From Sva-07 sp963743825 (lineage in GTDB: Bacteria > Actinomycetota > Acidimicrobiia > Acidimicrobiales > Ilumatobacteraceae): a stretch of DNA of 64,000 nt. Each line of letters begins with the position of its first letter. Within the stretch, counting starts at the first letter, position 1. The DNA is taken from assembly GCA_963743825.1 (NCBI GenBank), contig CAVURC010000016.1, positions 13,075 to 77,074 of the forward strand, given 5' to 3'. This document shows, in pieces, positions 11,149 to 20,153 of this stretch. The translations under genes and the position numbers were made by a program. The notes beneath the pieces were generated by a model, which worked only from the letters and a program-made list of their open reading frames with translations, was not told where the DNA came from and made no database searches.

Positions 11149-11517
11149 TCAGGTGTTGAGGTTGAGTTCGCGGATCAAACTCGACAGCGAGCGCATCACG
11201 TCGATCGCGAACGTCGGCGTCTCGTGGACGAGGAAGAGGAACTCGTGGTTATTGATCACTGCGATCTCCGATGCTTCGACGGCAACCGCCGTGAGCGTTC
11301 GAGGACTGGCGTCGATGATGGCCAGCTCGCCGAACGTTCCGTCCGGTCCGACCCGCAGGACGACTCGGTCCCCACGGCGGAGTTCGACGAGCCCGGAGAT
11401 CACGCCGTACATCTCGTCGCCGACATCACCCTCGCTGAACAGCACGTCGCCCGGGCTCAGCGTGAGCGTCTTGCGGGCGCTTCTGAAGACACCTTTGATC
11501 GTCACGGCAGCGATCAT
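11149..11517 (-). CDS. Single-domain cyclic-nucleotide-binding protein
   Basis: 122 aa from the ATG at 11517; an in-frame extension to 11607 is possible. One CRP-type beta-roll: LSPGDVLFSEGDVGDEMY, then GTFGELAIIDASPRTLTAVA. The FGELAIID-x3-R segment is the phosphate-binding cassette, with an Arg and Glu in the positions used for cAMP/cGMP contact. There is no DNA-binding or output domain. It faces the convergent selO gene and may act as a stand-alone cNMP sensor. The target is unknown. Confidence 0.8.
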   Translation of the reverse strand: MIAAVTIKGVFRSARKTLTLSPGDVLFSEGDVGDEMYGVISGLVELRRGDRVVLRVGPDGTFGELAIIDASPRTLTAVAVEASEIAVINNHEFLFLVHETPTFAIDVMRSLSSLIRELNLNT

Positions 11518-11634
11518 GGCAGCCTCATCATCTGCGACGGGCAGCATCGTCCAGAGTTCATGCTCAATACACCGCGAGTTCACCCGGTGTTCGGTTCCGT
11601 CGATCAATCCGGTCGCGCATCAGAACCGGGCGTT

Positions 11635-12496
11635 TCAGTTTGCGACGCGGAAGCCGATGTTGCCGGTGGCGCTGTCGGGGGTGTTGGCGCTGCGGGCGCC
11701 GACGCGGTAGCGGGTGCAGTACGAGTCGTGGCAGAGGTACGAGCCGCCGCGCATCACCCGGTGCGTGCCGCCGGGTGGGCCGGCCGGATTCACCCGCGGC
11801 GACTTCTTCTCGCTGTCGCGGTAGGTAGCGGGCGAGAACCAGTCGGCGCACCACTCCCACACGTTGCCGGTCATCTCGTACAGCCCGTGCCCGTTGGGTG
11901 GGAACGACCGCACCGGCGCGGTCCCGGCGAACCCGTCGGCCGCGGTGTTCTCCGCCGGGAACGTCCCCTGGAACACGTTCATCAGGTGCTCGCCGCCCGG
12001 TTCGAGGTCGTCGCCCCACGGGAACCGCTTGCGATCGAGACCGCCACGGGCGGCGTACTCCCATTCGGCCTCGGTCGGCAGACGGGTGCCGCTCCATCGG
12101 CAGTACGCCATCGCGTCGTCCCACGTGACATGGATGACGGGATGGTCGAGCACGTCCTCGAAGGTGGTGTGCGGGTCCGGCCGGGTGCCGCCAGTCGGCG
12201 CCCTCCACCTGCCGCCACCACGGTGCCGCAGCGACGGCACGGGTGGGTGGGAAGTCGTCGGGCAGCAGGCCACCGAACACGAACGACCACTGGTCGGTCT
12301 CGGCCAGGGTGACGTACCCGGTGGCGTCGCAGAATGCAGCGAACTCGGCGTTGGTGACCGTCGTCGGAGCGATCGAGAACGCCGAGACGCTGACTTCGTG
12401 GACCGGTCCTTCGCCGTCGTCGGCATACCCGTCCCCCGCCGGCGCTCCCATCCAGAACGTGCCGCCGCCGAGCTCGAGGAGTTCGACCTCGACCAT
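11635..12496 (-). CDS. Formylglycine-generating enzyme (SUMF1/EgtB fold; one apparent frameshift)
   Basis: About 286 aa. The N-terminal part (VEVELLELGGGTFWMG to WRHP) is in one frame and the C-terminal part (TTFEDVLDHPVIHVTWDDA to the end) in another; the change is at about 12182. The C-terminal region has GNVWEWC and the segment RGGSYLCHDSYCTRYR. Its two cysteines, spaced five apart, match the copper-binding catalytic pair of formylglycine-generating enzymes, and NTPDSATGNIGFR follows as in true FGEs. This enzyme oxidises the Cys of CxPxR sulfatases to formylglycine. Three such sulfatases are in this window (29991, 35470, 53100), so they are its likely clients. Confidence 0.88.
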
Positions 12497-12636
12497 CGAC
12501 GCGCCGCCAGCGGACACGTCGCCATCGGGCGGGTCGGTCCGCGAGCGGACGGTCGATCGTTCGACGGGGAGCAACACGCACTCATCGATGCCAGCTTGAC
12601 ACGTCGGGGATCGCGAACCCATGGGAGGCTCGGACC

Positions 12637-13426
12637 ATGACTGCGACCAACGAACCGCCCGCTTCGACGGCGACGGGCGTGACACCGGAACGGCTCGCCA
12701 ACCTGCGCAGCTGGAACCTCGGGCTCACTGCACTCCACGCCATCCAGGCGGTGCTGATCCTGGTGCTGTCGGGCGACTTCGTGATCCAGGTGGTCTCGAC
12801 GTTCCCCGAAGGCCCGCCCGGCACGCGGGTGCCGACGGCCGAGCCGCTGTTCGACGTGCGCATCGGGTGCGCCATCGCGGCTGTTCCTGGCGCTTGCTGC
12901 GATCGACCATCTCGTGACGGCGACCGTGGCGAGAGGCACCTACGAAAGCGATCTGCGCAGGGGCATCAACCGGTTCCGCTGGGTGGAGTACTCGGTCAGC
13001 GCCACGATCATGGTGTTGCTGATCGGCTTCTACAGCGGCATCACCAACATCACGTCGGTGATCGCGGTCGCCGGGGCGAACGTGGCGATGATCCTGTTCG
13101 GCTGGCTCCAGGAACGCATGAATCCGCCGGGGCGATCCACCACCACGATGATGCCGTTCTGGTTCGGCACGATCGCCGGCATCGCCCCGTGGATCGCGAT
13201 CGCCGTGCAGATCATCGGCTCCGAGACCGTGCCCGGCTTCGTGTACGGCATCGTGATCGTGCAGTTCGTGCTGTTCTTCAGCTTCGGCGCGAACCAGTGG
13301 CTGCAGTACCGGGGCATCGGTCGGTGGACCGACTACATCTACGGCGAGAAGGCCTACCTCGTCCTCAGCCTGGCGGCGAAGTCACTCCTCGCCTGGCAGA
13401 TCTACTTCCCCAGCCTGGATTCCTGA
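12637..13426 (+). CDS. Heliorhodopsin (one apparent frameshift)
   Basis: About 262 aa retinal-binding seven-helix membrane protein. Diagnostic heliorhodopsin features: PEGPPGT in the first loop, FRWVEYSVSA in helix 3 with the counterion Glu, MILFGWLQE, PFWFGTIAGIAPW, VPGFVYGI, and GEKAYLVLSLAAKSLLAWQ in helix 7, where Lys forms the retinal Schiff base. The frame changes at 12879-12880. Deleting one G in ATCGCGGCTG gives IALFLALAAIDHLV, a gap-free match to the family. The start ATG at 12637 has a GGGAGG ribosome site 10 bp upstream. The function of heliorhodopsins (signalling or light-regulated partner binding) is unsettled. Divergent from the FGE gene. Confidence 0.93.
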
Positions 13427-13677
13427 GGGAGCCAGGCCGGGTTCGCCACATCGTGCCGCTGAGGTCGGCGGAGGTGATGCAGCGTGAGGTGACCGGCGAT
13501 CCAGACCGATGCGATGAACGGGCCGTACACCACGAGGGTCGATTCCGCCTGCTCACTCTCGGTGCCGAGCATCATGACGGCGTGAGGCACCAGGAAGGGC
13601 ACGAGCACGAGCGCCGCCCACCACGCGTGCGCACGCCAGGTGACCCAAGGATGGGACGGGAGTTGATCGGACGCCAT
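13402..13677 (-). CDS. Small two-helix membrane protein, unknown function
   Basis: 91 aa with two hydrophobic segments (about residues 15-35, WAALVLVPFLVPHAVMML, and 48-66, VVYGPFIASVWIAGHLTL) and a basic C-terminus. No family is recognised. The gene ends inside the 3' end of the heliorhodopsin gene (25 bp convergent overlap), which slightly lowers confidence. Its placement suggests a membrane accessory protein, but nothing in the sequence proves a link to the rhodopsin. Confidence 0.5.
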   Translation of the reverse strand: MASDQLPSHPWVTWRAHAWWAALVLVPFLVPHAVMMLGTESEQAESTLVVYGPFIASVWIAGHLTLHHLRRPQRHDVANPAWLPQESRLGK

Positions 13678-13721
13678 GCGCGTCCATCGGCAGATTCCGT
13701 TCAACCTTGAGCCCATCCACC

Positions 13722-13776
13722 CGGTTTGCGTTGCAGTTCCGTTGAGCCGTCCCAACCGAAGCTGCAACGCAAACCG
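13722..13776. repeat. Dispersed 50-bp palindromic repeat, copy 1
   Basis: Imperfect inverted repeat with arms CGGTTTGCGTTGCAG and CTGCAACGCAAACCG around a GTTGAGCCGTCCCAAC core. It belongs to a four-copy family (also at 14545, 34064 and 40117). It lies just upstream of the PIG-L gene; copy 2 lies just downstream of that gene. Confidence 0.85.
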
Positions 13777-13812
13777 AGAGGGTGGCGGCGGGTGGCGGGT
13801 ACGGTCGGCGGG

Positions 13813-14526
13813 ATGGGGATCCTCGACGCACGTCGGGTGCTGGCGGTGCAGCCGCACTACGACGACAACGACATCGGGTGCGCCGGCACACTGACGCTGC
13901 TCGCCCGAGCCGGCGCTGAGGTCTGCTACGTGACGGTGACCGACGACCTGGCCGGCGTGCTCGACCCCGACCTGGCCGACGATGTCGCCAGGCACCAGCT
14001 CTTCGACGAAGCGAGGGAGGCGGGGACGATCGTCGGTGTGAGCCGATTCGTCGACCTCGACTGGCCCGACGCTGCCGGGCTCGACCGTGTGGCACTGCGT
14101 GATCAGATCATCGACCTGATCCGCGAATTTCGCCCCGACCTGGTGTTGACGATCGATCCCGCGCTCCCCGATGAGGCCCACCAGGATCACCTGATCACTG
14201 CCGCTGCGGTGAGCGAGGCGGTGCTGTTGAGCGGCCTCCCGCGGGTGCGCCGAGAGTCGGGAGATCGCGCGTTCGGCGTGGCGAAGATCGCCTACTACTA
14301 CACCGTCGAGCCCAACGACATCGTCGACACCTCACAGGTGCAGACCGAACGACACGCTGCGCTCGACTGCTATCGGGCGCAGTTCACCGCCGCCGATCTC
14401 GTGGGATTGCACGCCGCGCTGGATCGCTACGAGCGTGCCAACGCGACTGACGCAGCAACCCACGCCGAGGTGTTCCGGGTGGTACCGACGTCGGCCCTCC
14501 ACGTCGGCATCGCCCGACGCCACTGA
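13813..14526 (+). CDS. PIG-L family zinc deacetylase
   Basis: 237 aa LmbE/PIG-L deacetylase. The N-terminal motif HYDDNDIGCAGTL is the PHPDD-type zinc site (His, Asp, Asp), and HQDH at about residue 120 supplies the further zinc histidine. Relatives deacetylate N-acetylglucosamine conjugates such as mycothiol intermediates (MshB, Mca). The substrate here cannot be inferred. The start at 13813 follows GGCGGG; the longer open frame upstream runs through the palindromic repeat and is not used. The gene is bracketed by repeat copies 1 and 2. Confidence 0.88.
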   Translation: MGILDARRVLAVQPHYDDNDIGCAGTLTLLARAGAEVCYVTVTDDLAGVLDPDLADDVARHQLFDEAREAGTIVGVSRFVDLDWPDAAGLDRVALRDQIIDLIREFRPDLVLTIDPALPDEAHQDHLITAAAVSEAVLLSGLPRVRRESGDRAFGVAKIAYYYTVEPNDIVDTSQVQTERHAALDCYRAQFTAADLVGLHAALDRYERANATDAATHAEVFRVVPTSALHVGIARRH

Positions 14527-14544
14527 CCACTTCACTTCTCTCCC

Positions 14545-14597
14545 TGTTTGCGTGACAGTTCTGTTGGCCCGTCCCAACCGAAGTGCAACGCAAACCG
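14545..14597. repeat. Dispersed 50-bp palindromic repeat, copy 2
   Basis: CTGTTTGCGTGACAGTTC then GTTGGCCCGTCCCAAC then GAAGTGCAACGCAAACCG. The left arm matches copies 3 and 4, and the right arm matches copy 1, so this copy is a mosaic of the two arm types. It occupies the gap between the PIG-L and amidase genes. Confidence 0.85.
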
Positions 14598-14626
14598 GAG
14601 TTGAGGTGGGTGCGTACCATGGCTGG

Positions 14627-16021
14627 ATGGACGTTCGGATGACGGCGGGGCGGATACGAAGCGGGGACGTGTCGGCGCGGGAGGTCGTCCAGGAGTCACT
14701 CGACCGGATCGCGGCGACACAGGACGCACTGAACGCGTTCGTGTACGTCGACGCCGAGGGTGCGCTCGCCGCGGCCGACGATGTCGATCGTGCCCGGCTC
14801 GCAGGCGAACCACTCGGCCCGCTCGCCGGGGTGCCGTTCGGCGTGAAGGACCTCGAGGACTGCGCTGGAATGCCCACCACTCGCGGGTCACGCTGGTACG
14901 CCGACGCTCCACCCGCCGACCGCGACGACATCCACGTCGCCCGCTTCCGCGCCGCCGGAGCGATCCCCATCGGCAAGACCGCAACCCCCGAGTTCGGCGC
15001 ATTCGGCTACACCGCCAGCCCTCTCCACGGAGTGACCCGCAACCCCTGGAACACCGAACGCACGCCGGGCGGATCGAGCGGTGGAACTGCGGCGTCCGTC
15101 GCGGCCGGCACGATCCCGTTCGGAACGGCGAGCGACGGCGGCGGATCGATCCGCGGGCCTGCCGCCTCGTGCGGCCTCCCGGGCCTCAAGCCCACCTACG
15201 GTCGAATCCCCACGTTCGGTGTCACCCGCCACGCGCAGAACGCCGTCAACTTCGCGCTCGCCACCACCATCGCCGACACCGCGTTGCTCTTCGACCTCGC
15301 CGTCGGCCCCGACATGCGCGACCGCACGTCGGTCCCTGCGCCGGGCATCAGCTACGCCGCAGCGATCGACGACCTCGACGTCGCAGGACTGCGCGCCGCT
15401 TGGTCGGCCGACCTCGGCTTCGTCACGATGGACCCCGAGGTCGAGTCGATCACCCACCGCGCGAGCGACACGCTGATCGACGCAGCCGGCATGGTCGACA
15501 CCGGTGTCGACGTACGGATCGACGACTTCATCCGCATCTATGCGTTCATGGAGTCGGCCGACCAGTTCGTCGACGTGCCCGCCGACTGGGAGGATCGACT
15601 CGACGAACTCGACCCGTTGGTCGTCGGCGGTTGGCGACGCAACAAGGACGTGACACTGCCGCAGTTCGCGAAGGTCGAGGCGGCACGCCAGGGCCTCGAG
15701 ATGCAGGTGGCCGCACTGTTCGACGACATCGACGTGCTGATCACGCCGACCAATCCGTGCCCACCATTCGCCGCGGAGGGCCCGATGCCGACGACGATCG
15801 GCGGCCAGCGGTGTCATGGCGGCACGGCCGCGTTGCTCACGATGTTCGCCAACGTCGCCAACCTTCCGGCGATCACCGTGCCGGCCGGCCTCACCGCGGA
15901 CGGCCTGCCGATCGGGTTGATGATCACCGCGCGACGCCACCGCGAAGACATCTGCCTGCGCCTCGCGCGCATCTTCGAGCAAGCCGCCCCCTGGCCACTC
16001 CACGCGCCCGGCTTCGCCTGA
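14627..16021 (+). CDS. Amidase signature family hydrolase
   Basis: 464 aa. It shows the Ser-cisSer-Lys catalytic set of the amidase signature family: Lys in PFGVKDLED (about residue 82), the glycine/serine-rich TPGGSSGGTAASVAAG, and the cis-Ser/Ser region ASDGGGSIRGPAASCG. Relatives hydrolyse aryl or alkyl amides, or act in GatA. There are no gatB/gatC neighbours and the C-terminal half is typical of catabolic amidases. ATG at 14627 chosen; an upstream in-frame extension would run through the repeat. Confidence 0.9.
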   Translation: MDVRMTAGRIRSGDVSAREVVQESLDRIAATQDALNAFVYVDAEGALAAADDVDRARLAGEPLGPLAGVPFGVKDLEDCAGMPTTRGSRWYADAPPADRDDIHVARFRAAGAIPIGKTATPEFGAFGYTASPLHGVTRNPWNTERTPGGSSGGTAASVAAGTIPFGTASDGGGSIRGPAASCGLPGLKPTYGRIPTFGVTRHAQNAVNFALATTIADTALLFDLAVGPDMRDRTSVPAPGISYAAAIDDLDVAGLRAAWSADLGFVTMDPEVESITHRASDTLIDAAGMVDTGVDVRIDDFIRIYAFMESADQFVDVPADWEDRLDELDPLVVGGWRRNKDVTLPQFAKVEAARQGLEMQVAALFDDIDVLITPTNPCPPFAAEGPMPTTIGGQRCHGGTAALLTMFANVANLPAITVPAGLTADGLPIGLMITARRHREDICLRLARIFEQAAPWPLHAPGFA

Positions 16022-16045
16022 CGTCGATCATCCATCGCCCGCCGG

Positions 16046-16507
16046 TCAGTGCATCGGCCAGCCGGGCACGAAACGAGGTGTGTGCGATGCGTACTCGGCG
16101 TAGTCCGGGTAGCGCTCACGGAGCTGCACCTCCTCCCAACGGGCCTTTCGATCGAAGAACACGACGGTCACCACCGCCACCGCCAGCGTGACGACACTCC
16201 CCGACCGCAGCGTCAATCCAGCGACGATCAACAGCACGCCGGTGTAGATCGGATGCCGCACGTAGCGGTAGAGCCCACCGGTGATCAGCTGGCCGCGAGC
16301 ATTCGGAACAGGCGTTGCGGTCAGCCCGCGCCCGAGGCGGAGCGAGGCCATGATCATCAGGACGAATCCCGCGATCACCAGGACCTGGCCGGCTGTCCTG
16401 ACCCACGGCGGCGTCGGCCAGTCATCCCTCCCCGGCAGCAGCACGAGGGCGACGAGCAACACGACCTGCCCGGCCACGAACGCCCACCCCACCGTCCGGC
16501 GATCCAC
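16046..16507 (-). CDS. Isoprenylcysteine carboxyl methyltransferase-like membrane protein
   Basis: 153 aa with four hydrophobic segments. The C-terminal half has LYRYVRHPIYTGVLLIVAG and a conserved Glu/Arg-rich end (EEVQLRERYPDYAEYASHTPRF), the signature of the ICMT/PEMT/NnrU-like methyltransferase family, where SAM and the lipid substrate bind between helices. In bacteria the substrates are mostly unknown. The start is probably the GTG at 16507 (VDRRTVGW); the open frame extends to 16555. Confidence 0.8.
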   Translation of the reverse strand: MDRRTVGWAFVAGQVVLLVALVLLPGRDDWPTPPWVRTAGQVLVIAGFVLMIMASLRLGRGLTATPVPNARGQLITGGLYRYVRHPIYTGVLLIVAGLTLRSGSVVTLAVAVVTVVFFDRKARWEEVQLRERYPDYAEYASHTPRFVPGWPMH

Positions 16508-16538
16508 GTCACCGATCGTAGGGTCCCCCGACCCTCGT

Positions 16539-16580
16539 GCGATGAGCGACACCACCGGTCTGTGGGCCTTCGCTCATCGC
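16539..16580. terminator. Perfect 10-bp inverted repeat, probable terminator of the sugar-kinase operon
   Basis: Arms GCGATGAGCG (16539-16548) and CGCTCATCGC (16571-16580) with a 22-base loop. The right arm contains the stop codon of the kinase gene (minus strand). Related GCGATGAGCG-type arms occur at 28004-28051 and 20102-20140. No U-tract is present, so the terminator role is inferred. Confidence 0.5.
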
Positions 16581-17494
16581 TCCAGGAGGTCGAGTGCGAG
16601 CGCGACGGCTCCGACCGCCGGCCTCTCGACGAGTGGCACGATCGTTGCACCGCGGCAGTCGGCAGCCACCGTGTCGGCGAACGTCTGCGAGAAGAGTCCG
16701 CTGCCCGCGTGCACGCCACCGGAGGTGACCAGCTCGAACTCGTCATCGATCAGGTCGAGGTGCCGGGCGACGCCGATCACCATCTCGGCCTGCTGTGCGG
16801 CCATCGTGGCGACGATGGTCCGCGCGACGGCGTCACCATCCTCGGCGGCCTGCGTCGTGAGGGGTGCCCAGCGGCTTCCGACGTGCACACGGCCACGAGT
16901 GATCGCCTCGAACATCGACGGCACATCCGCCTGATCGAGCGCGTGGAGGTACGTGTCGGTCAACGACGTGGCCGGGGCGGTGCGGTGATACTCCGCAGCG
17001 ATCGCGTGGAGCGACTCGCGAACCAGCGTCGATGCGCCACTCGGCTCACCCCATCCGACCGCCATCGTGCGGAACCACTCCCCCGATCGATTCACACCTG
17101 CCGTCACCGACCCCGTCCCGATCACCGACACGACACCCCACGGTTGCGAACACCCGGCGCGCAGTGCGATTCGGGAGTCGTTGCACACCGAGCGCACACC
17201 GCTCAGCCCCAGGGTGGCGATCGCTGCGTCGACCAGCACGACATCACTCGGCCAGTCGACACCGGCAAGGCCGAACACGGCCGCGACGACCTCGGATCGA
17301 GAGGCGCCCGAGCTGGCCAGCGCCTCGTCGATCGCCGCGGCGAGCACCGCTGTCATCTGCTCGACGCCGACGCTCTCGTGGTTCGTCCCGGTGGTCTGCA
17401 CCGACGCCAGGACTGCGCCCGTGAGGTCAGCCACCACGACGTCGGTCTTGGTCCCACCGCCGTCGACGCCGAGGACGACGTCGCGACCACTCAT
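16574..17494 (-). CDS. BadF/BadG/BcrA/BcrD-type ATPase, N-acetylglucosamine kinase-like
   Basis: 306 aa ASKHA-fold kinase. The phosphate-1 motif LGVDGGGTKTD is at the N-terminus, the second motif is VSVIGTGS (about residue 120), and the adenosine-binding VTSGGVHAGS is near 253. The family includes N-acetylglucosamine and other sugar kinases. It overlaps the GH4 glycosidase gene by four bases (ATGA), so the pair probably phosphorylates and cleaves amino-sugar or glucoside substrates. Confidence 0.88.
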   Translation of the reverse strand: MSGRDVVLGVDGGGTKTDVVVADLTGAVLASVQTTGTNHESVGVEQMTAVLAAAIDEALASSGASRSEVVAAVFGLAGVDWPSDVVLVDAAIATLGLSGVRSVCNDSRIALRAGCSQPWGVVSVIGTGSVTAGVNRSGEWFRTMAVGWGEPSGASTLVRESLHAIAAEYHRTAPATSLTDTYLHALDQADVPSMFEAITRGRVHVGSRWAPLTTQAAEDGDAVARTIVATMAAQQAEMVIGVARHLDLIDDEFELVTSGGVHAGSGLFSQTFADTVAADCRGATIVPLVERPAVGAVALALDLLER

Positions 17495-18790
17495 CCGAGC
17501 TTCCCCAACCAACCCGCGTTGACCTCCTTCAGTCGCGCCCACAGCGCTGGGGCGTCGGAGATCGACGGACCGAGCGGGTTCGTCACCAGCGCCCTGATCG
17601 CCGCATCGGCATCACCGTCGACCGCCGCCTGCACCGTCAGGAGTTCGAAATCCTTCACCGTTCGAACCAGCGCGTCGACGTCGGGGCGCAACTCGGCCAC
17701 GTCGAGCGGTTCGATCCGATGGGCGTCGACGCGAGCCGACACCTCCACCACGATGTCGCCCGGGAGCCCCGGGATCGCACCGCGATTGGGCGTGTTGACG
17801 ACATGCACGGTGTCGGCATCCGACGCGATGTCGGCCATCAGTGCGGCTGCGGCTTCCGAGTAGTACGCGCCACCGCGCTCGGACAGCTCGGCAGGCTTCT
17901 CGGCAAGATCGGGGTTCGCGTACTGATCGAGCAACGCGTCCTCGATCGCCATCACCGCCGACGCCCGCGTGGGGTGCGACGCCTGGTGGCGCACCCACGC
18001 CTCGGTCTCGTAGTAGTAGCGCAGGTACGAGTTCGGGATCGCGCCGAGCGTGTCGATCGCCTCAGGAGTCCAGTCGGGTTCGCCGGCACCGATGTCGCCA
18101 GTGCTCGCGATGTTCGAGACGTTCCGCGACCCGGTGACGCAATCCGGCGAGTACCTCGGCGGTGCGGTCGACCCCGTCGACGGTGACACCACGCACCCAG
18201 CTGAGATGGTTGAGCCCGACGTAGTCGAACTCGACTGCCGCCGGGTCGACATGCAACGAACGCGCCACGACCGCCTTGATCGTCCACGGCACGTTGCACA
18301 GCCCGATGGTGGTGACCTCGCTGTGACGGCAGAGTGCCTCGGTCACGAGGCCGGCGGGATTCGTGAAGTTCAGCAATGTTGCGTCGGGAGCGAGCCGTTC
18401 GATGTCAGCAGCAATGTCGAGCGCGACCGGGATGGTGCGCAGGGCATTGGCGAACCCGCCGACACCGACCGTCTCCTGGCCGATCAATCCGAACTCTCGC
18501 CCGAGCTGCTCGTCACGTTCGCGTGCAGCCATCCCGCCCACGCGCATCTGGCTGACGACGAACGTGGAACCGGCGATCCCGTCGCGTCGATCGGTCCCCC
18601 ACTCGACCATGACGCGACGGTCGACGCGTTCGCACATCCGTCGCGCCAACGGACCCAGGATGGCCAGACGGGCCGGGTCGGTGTCGACGAGATGGATCTC
18701 GTGCAGGTCGAGCGTGTCGGCCCGCGACAGCAAGCCTTCGACGAGTTCGGGGGTGTAGGTGGAGCCTCCCCCGATGACACAGACCTTCAC
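17491..18790 (-). CDS. Family 4 glycosidase (6-phospho-beta-glucosidase type; one apparent frameshift)
   Basis: About 432 aa NAD- and metal-dependent GH4 enzyme. The N-terminal Rossmann motif CVIGGGSTYTPELVEGL binds NAD. LNFTNPAGLVTEAL and GLCNVPWT carry the metal and substrate region, including the Cys of GH4 enzymes, and GLNHLSW the next conserved site. The frame changes at about 18115 and continues as PNSYLRYYYETE, then NTPNRGAIPGLPGDIVVEV, typical of the C-terminus. It is upstream of, and overlaps, the sugar kinase. GH4 enzymes remove phosphorylated or free sugars by a redox-assisted elimination. Confidence 0.87.
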
Positions 18791-18799
18791 GGATGGCCG

Positions 18800-19231
18800 T
18801 CAGCTCTTGGCGTAGTCGACCGAGTACCAGCGCTCGGGGCGGATCCTGATACGGATCTCGTCAGCGGTCTCGCTGCCAGCGGCGTAGGCGCGACCCATCT
18901 CGTCGCCGAGATACCTGATCGCCATCGGCTCGACAGCAGCGTGAGCGTCGGTGCCCAACGCGTCGATCTCGATCGAACCCTCGATCGACACGTACTTGTA
19001 CGGCAACTCCTCCTGCTGGGCGCACAGCGAGCCTCGGCCCGCCGCAGCTGCGAGACGACCCTTCAACGACGATGCACTCGTCAGCACGACGACGTCGGCG
19101 CCCGGTTCGTACGAGTACCAGACCGGCAGCACCAAGGGCGGCCCGTCGGCGCGCTCGATCCCCAGTACACCCACGTGCAGCCCGGCCAGGAACTCCTGAC
19201 GCTCCGACTCGGTCATCTTCTGATCAGCCAT
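18800..19231 (-). CDS. Pyridoxamine 5'-phosphate oxidase-fold protein
   Basis: 143 aa split-barrel flavin or F420-binding fold (GVLGIERADGPPLVLPVWYSY at residues 22-42, then KGRLAAAAGRGSLCAQ and a C-terminal RPERWYSVDY). Members use FMN, F420 or heme; the actinobacterial setting favours F420 or FMN, but no decisive residue was recognised. The ATG at 19231 is chosen (MADQKM). Nine bases separate it from the downstream GH4 gene, so it may lead that operon. Divergent from the VOC gene with a mirrored leader. Confidence 0.8.
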   Translation of the reverse strand: MADQKMTESERQEFLAGLHVGVLGIERADGPPLVLPVWYSYEPGADVVVLTSASSLKGRLAAAAGRGSLCAQQEELPYKYVSIEGSIEIDALGTDAHAAVEPMAIRYLGDEMGRAYAAGSETADEIRIRIRPERWYSVDYAKS

Positions 19232-19238
19232 CTCCAGA

Positions 19239-19330
19239 GTCCACCACATCCGCGACCCCTACCGCGATGAGAAACCGGCGCGACAGGTGAGCCGGAATCT
19301 CATCGCAACTCGGGAGGGGATGTGGTGGAC
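19239..19330. promoter_or_regulatory. Nested inverted repeat between divergent genes
   Basis: The outer arms GTCCACCACATCC (19239-19251) and GGATGTGGTGGAC (19318-19330) are a perfect 13-bp inverted pair, each about 7 bp from the start codon of one of the two divergent genes. The inner arms (19264-19279 and 19291-19306, GCGATGAGAAACCGGC and complement) match at 14 of 16. The two genes thus have nearly identical leaders in mirror image. This fits a shared operator or duplicated leader. Confidence 0.65.
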
Positions 19331-19337
19331 TGGTTGC

Positions 19338-20087
19338 ATGAGTGTGACCGAGCAACCGCAGCCAGCACTGCGCCTGTACCGCGACACGGGTGCGAAGCCG
19401 GCGCCCGACCTGCATCCGAACGGGGTCAACCACCTCGCGTTGTCGACTGCCGACATGAAGGCGCAGCTCACGTTCTTCGCCGAGGTGCTCGGCTGCCCGA
19501 CCCGAGCGCTGTACTGGATGCATGGCGTGGCCAACACGTTCCACGGGTTCGTCGAGCTCTCCGAAGACAGCTACATCGCGTTCGTCCAGGCGCCCGGCAA
19601 TCCGACCGAACCGCAGTGGGGTGTCACCCACTCGGGAAATGCCGGCGATCCGGTGACCGCGGGCACGATGCAGCACGTGGCCTTCAACGTCGACTCGATC
19701 GACGAGGTACTCACGATGCGTGACCGCATCCGCAGCCACGGCATCCAGGTGCTCGGCCCGCTCGACCACGGCATGATCCAGTCGATCTACTTCGCCGGGC
19801 TGGAGGGGCTCAGCCTCGAGGTGTGCACCGGGCGCGACATCGACGAGCACCAGTGGATCGACCCCGAGGTGCAAGGCCTGTGCGGGATCTCGCCCGACGA
19901 ACTCGAGCGACTCACGAATCCCGCCGGGTTCGAACGTCCTGACGAGCCCGTCGCGCAACCGGAGTTCGACGAGTCACTCCCCAACATGCACTACCCGCCG
20001 GCAGTGCGCACCGCGATCATGGCGATGCCCGACGCCGATGTGTGGAGCCGCCTCAGCGAGTCGACCCCGCCGGTCGCGCCCGACTGA
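19338..20087 (+). CDS. VOC-family (glyoxalase/dioxygenase fold) protein
   Basis: 249 aa. The N-terminal domain has the paired beta-alpha-beta-beta-beta modules of vicinal oxygen chelate proteins: VNHLALSTADMKAQLTFFAEVLG, then MQHVAFNVDSIDEVLTMRDRI, with metal-type His in NHLA and QHVA and Glu in LEGLSLEVC. The C-terminal 70 residues are an extension without a recognised domain. Substrates could be aromatic ring-cleavage intermediates or aldehydes; no neighbour narrows this. Confidence 0.8.
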   Translation: MSVTEQPQPALRLYRDTGAKPAPDLHPNGVNHLALSTADMKAQLTFFAEVLGCPTRALYWMHGVANTFHGFVELSEDSYIAFVQAPGNPTEPQWGVTHSGNAGDPVTAGTMQHVAFNVDSIDEVLTMRDRIRSHGIQVLGPLDHGMIQSIYFAGLEGLSLEVCTGRDIDEHQWIDPEVQGLCGISPDELERLTNPAGFERPDEPVAQPEFDESLPNMHYPPAVRTAIMAMPDADVWSRLSESTPPVAPD

Positions 20088-20101
20088 GCCGACCGCGTTG
20101 C

Positions 20102-20140
20102 TGTGAGCGATATCCGCGCCAATCGCGTACATCGCTCACA
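20102..20140. terminator. Perfect 10-bp inverted repeat between convergent genes
   Basis: TGTGAGCGAT (20102-20111) and ATCGCTCACA (20131-20140) with a 19-base loop, centred between the ends of the convergent VOC and SRPBCC genes. Probably a bidirectional terminator; no U-tract. Confidence 0.55.
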
Positions 20141-20153
20141 ACGGGAGCGGGGA

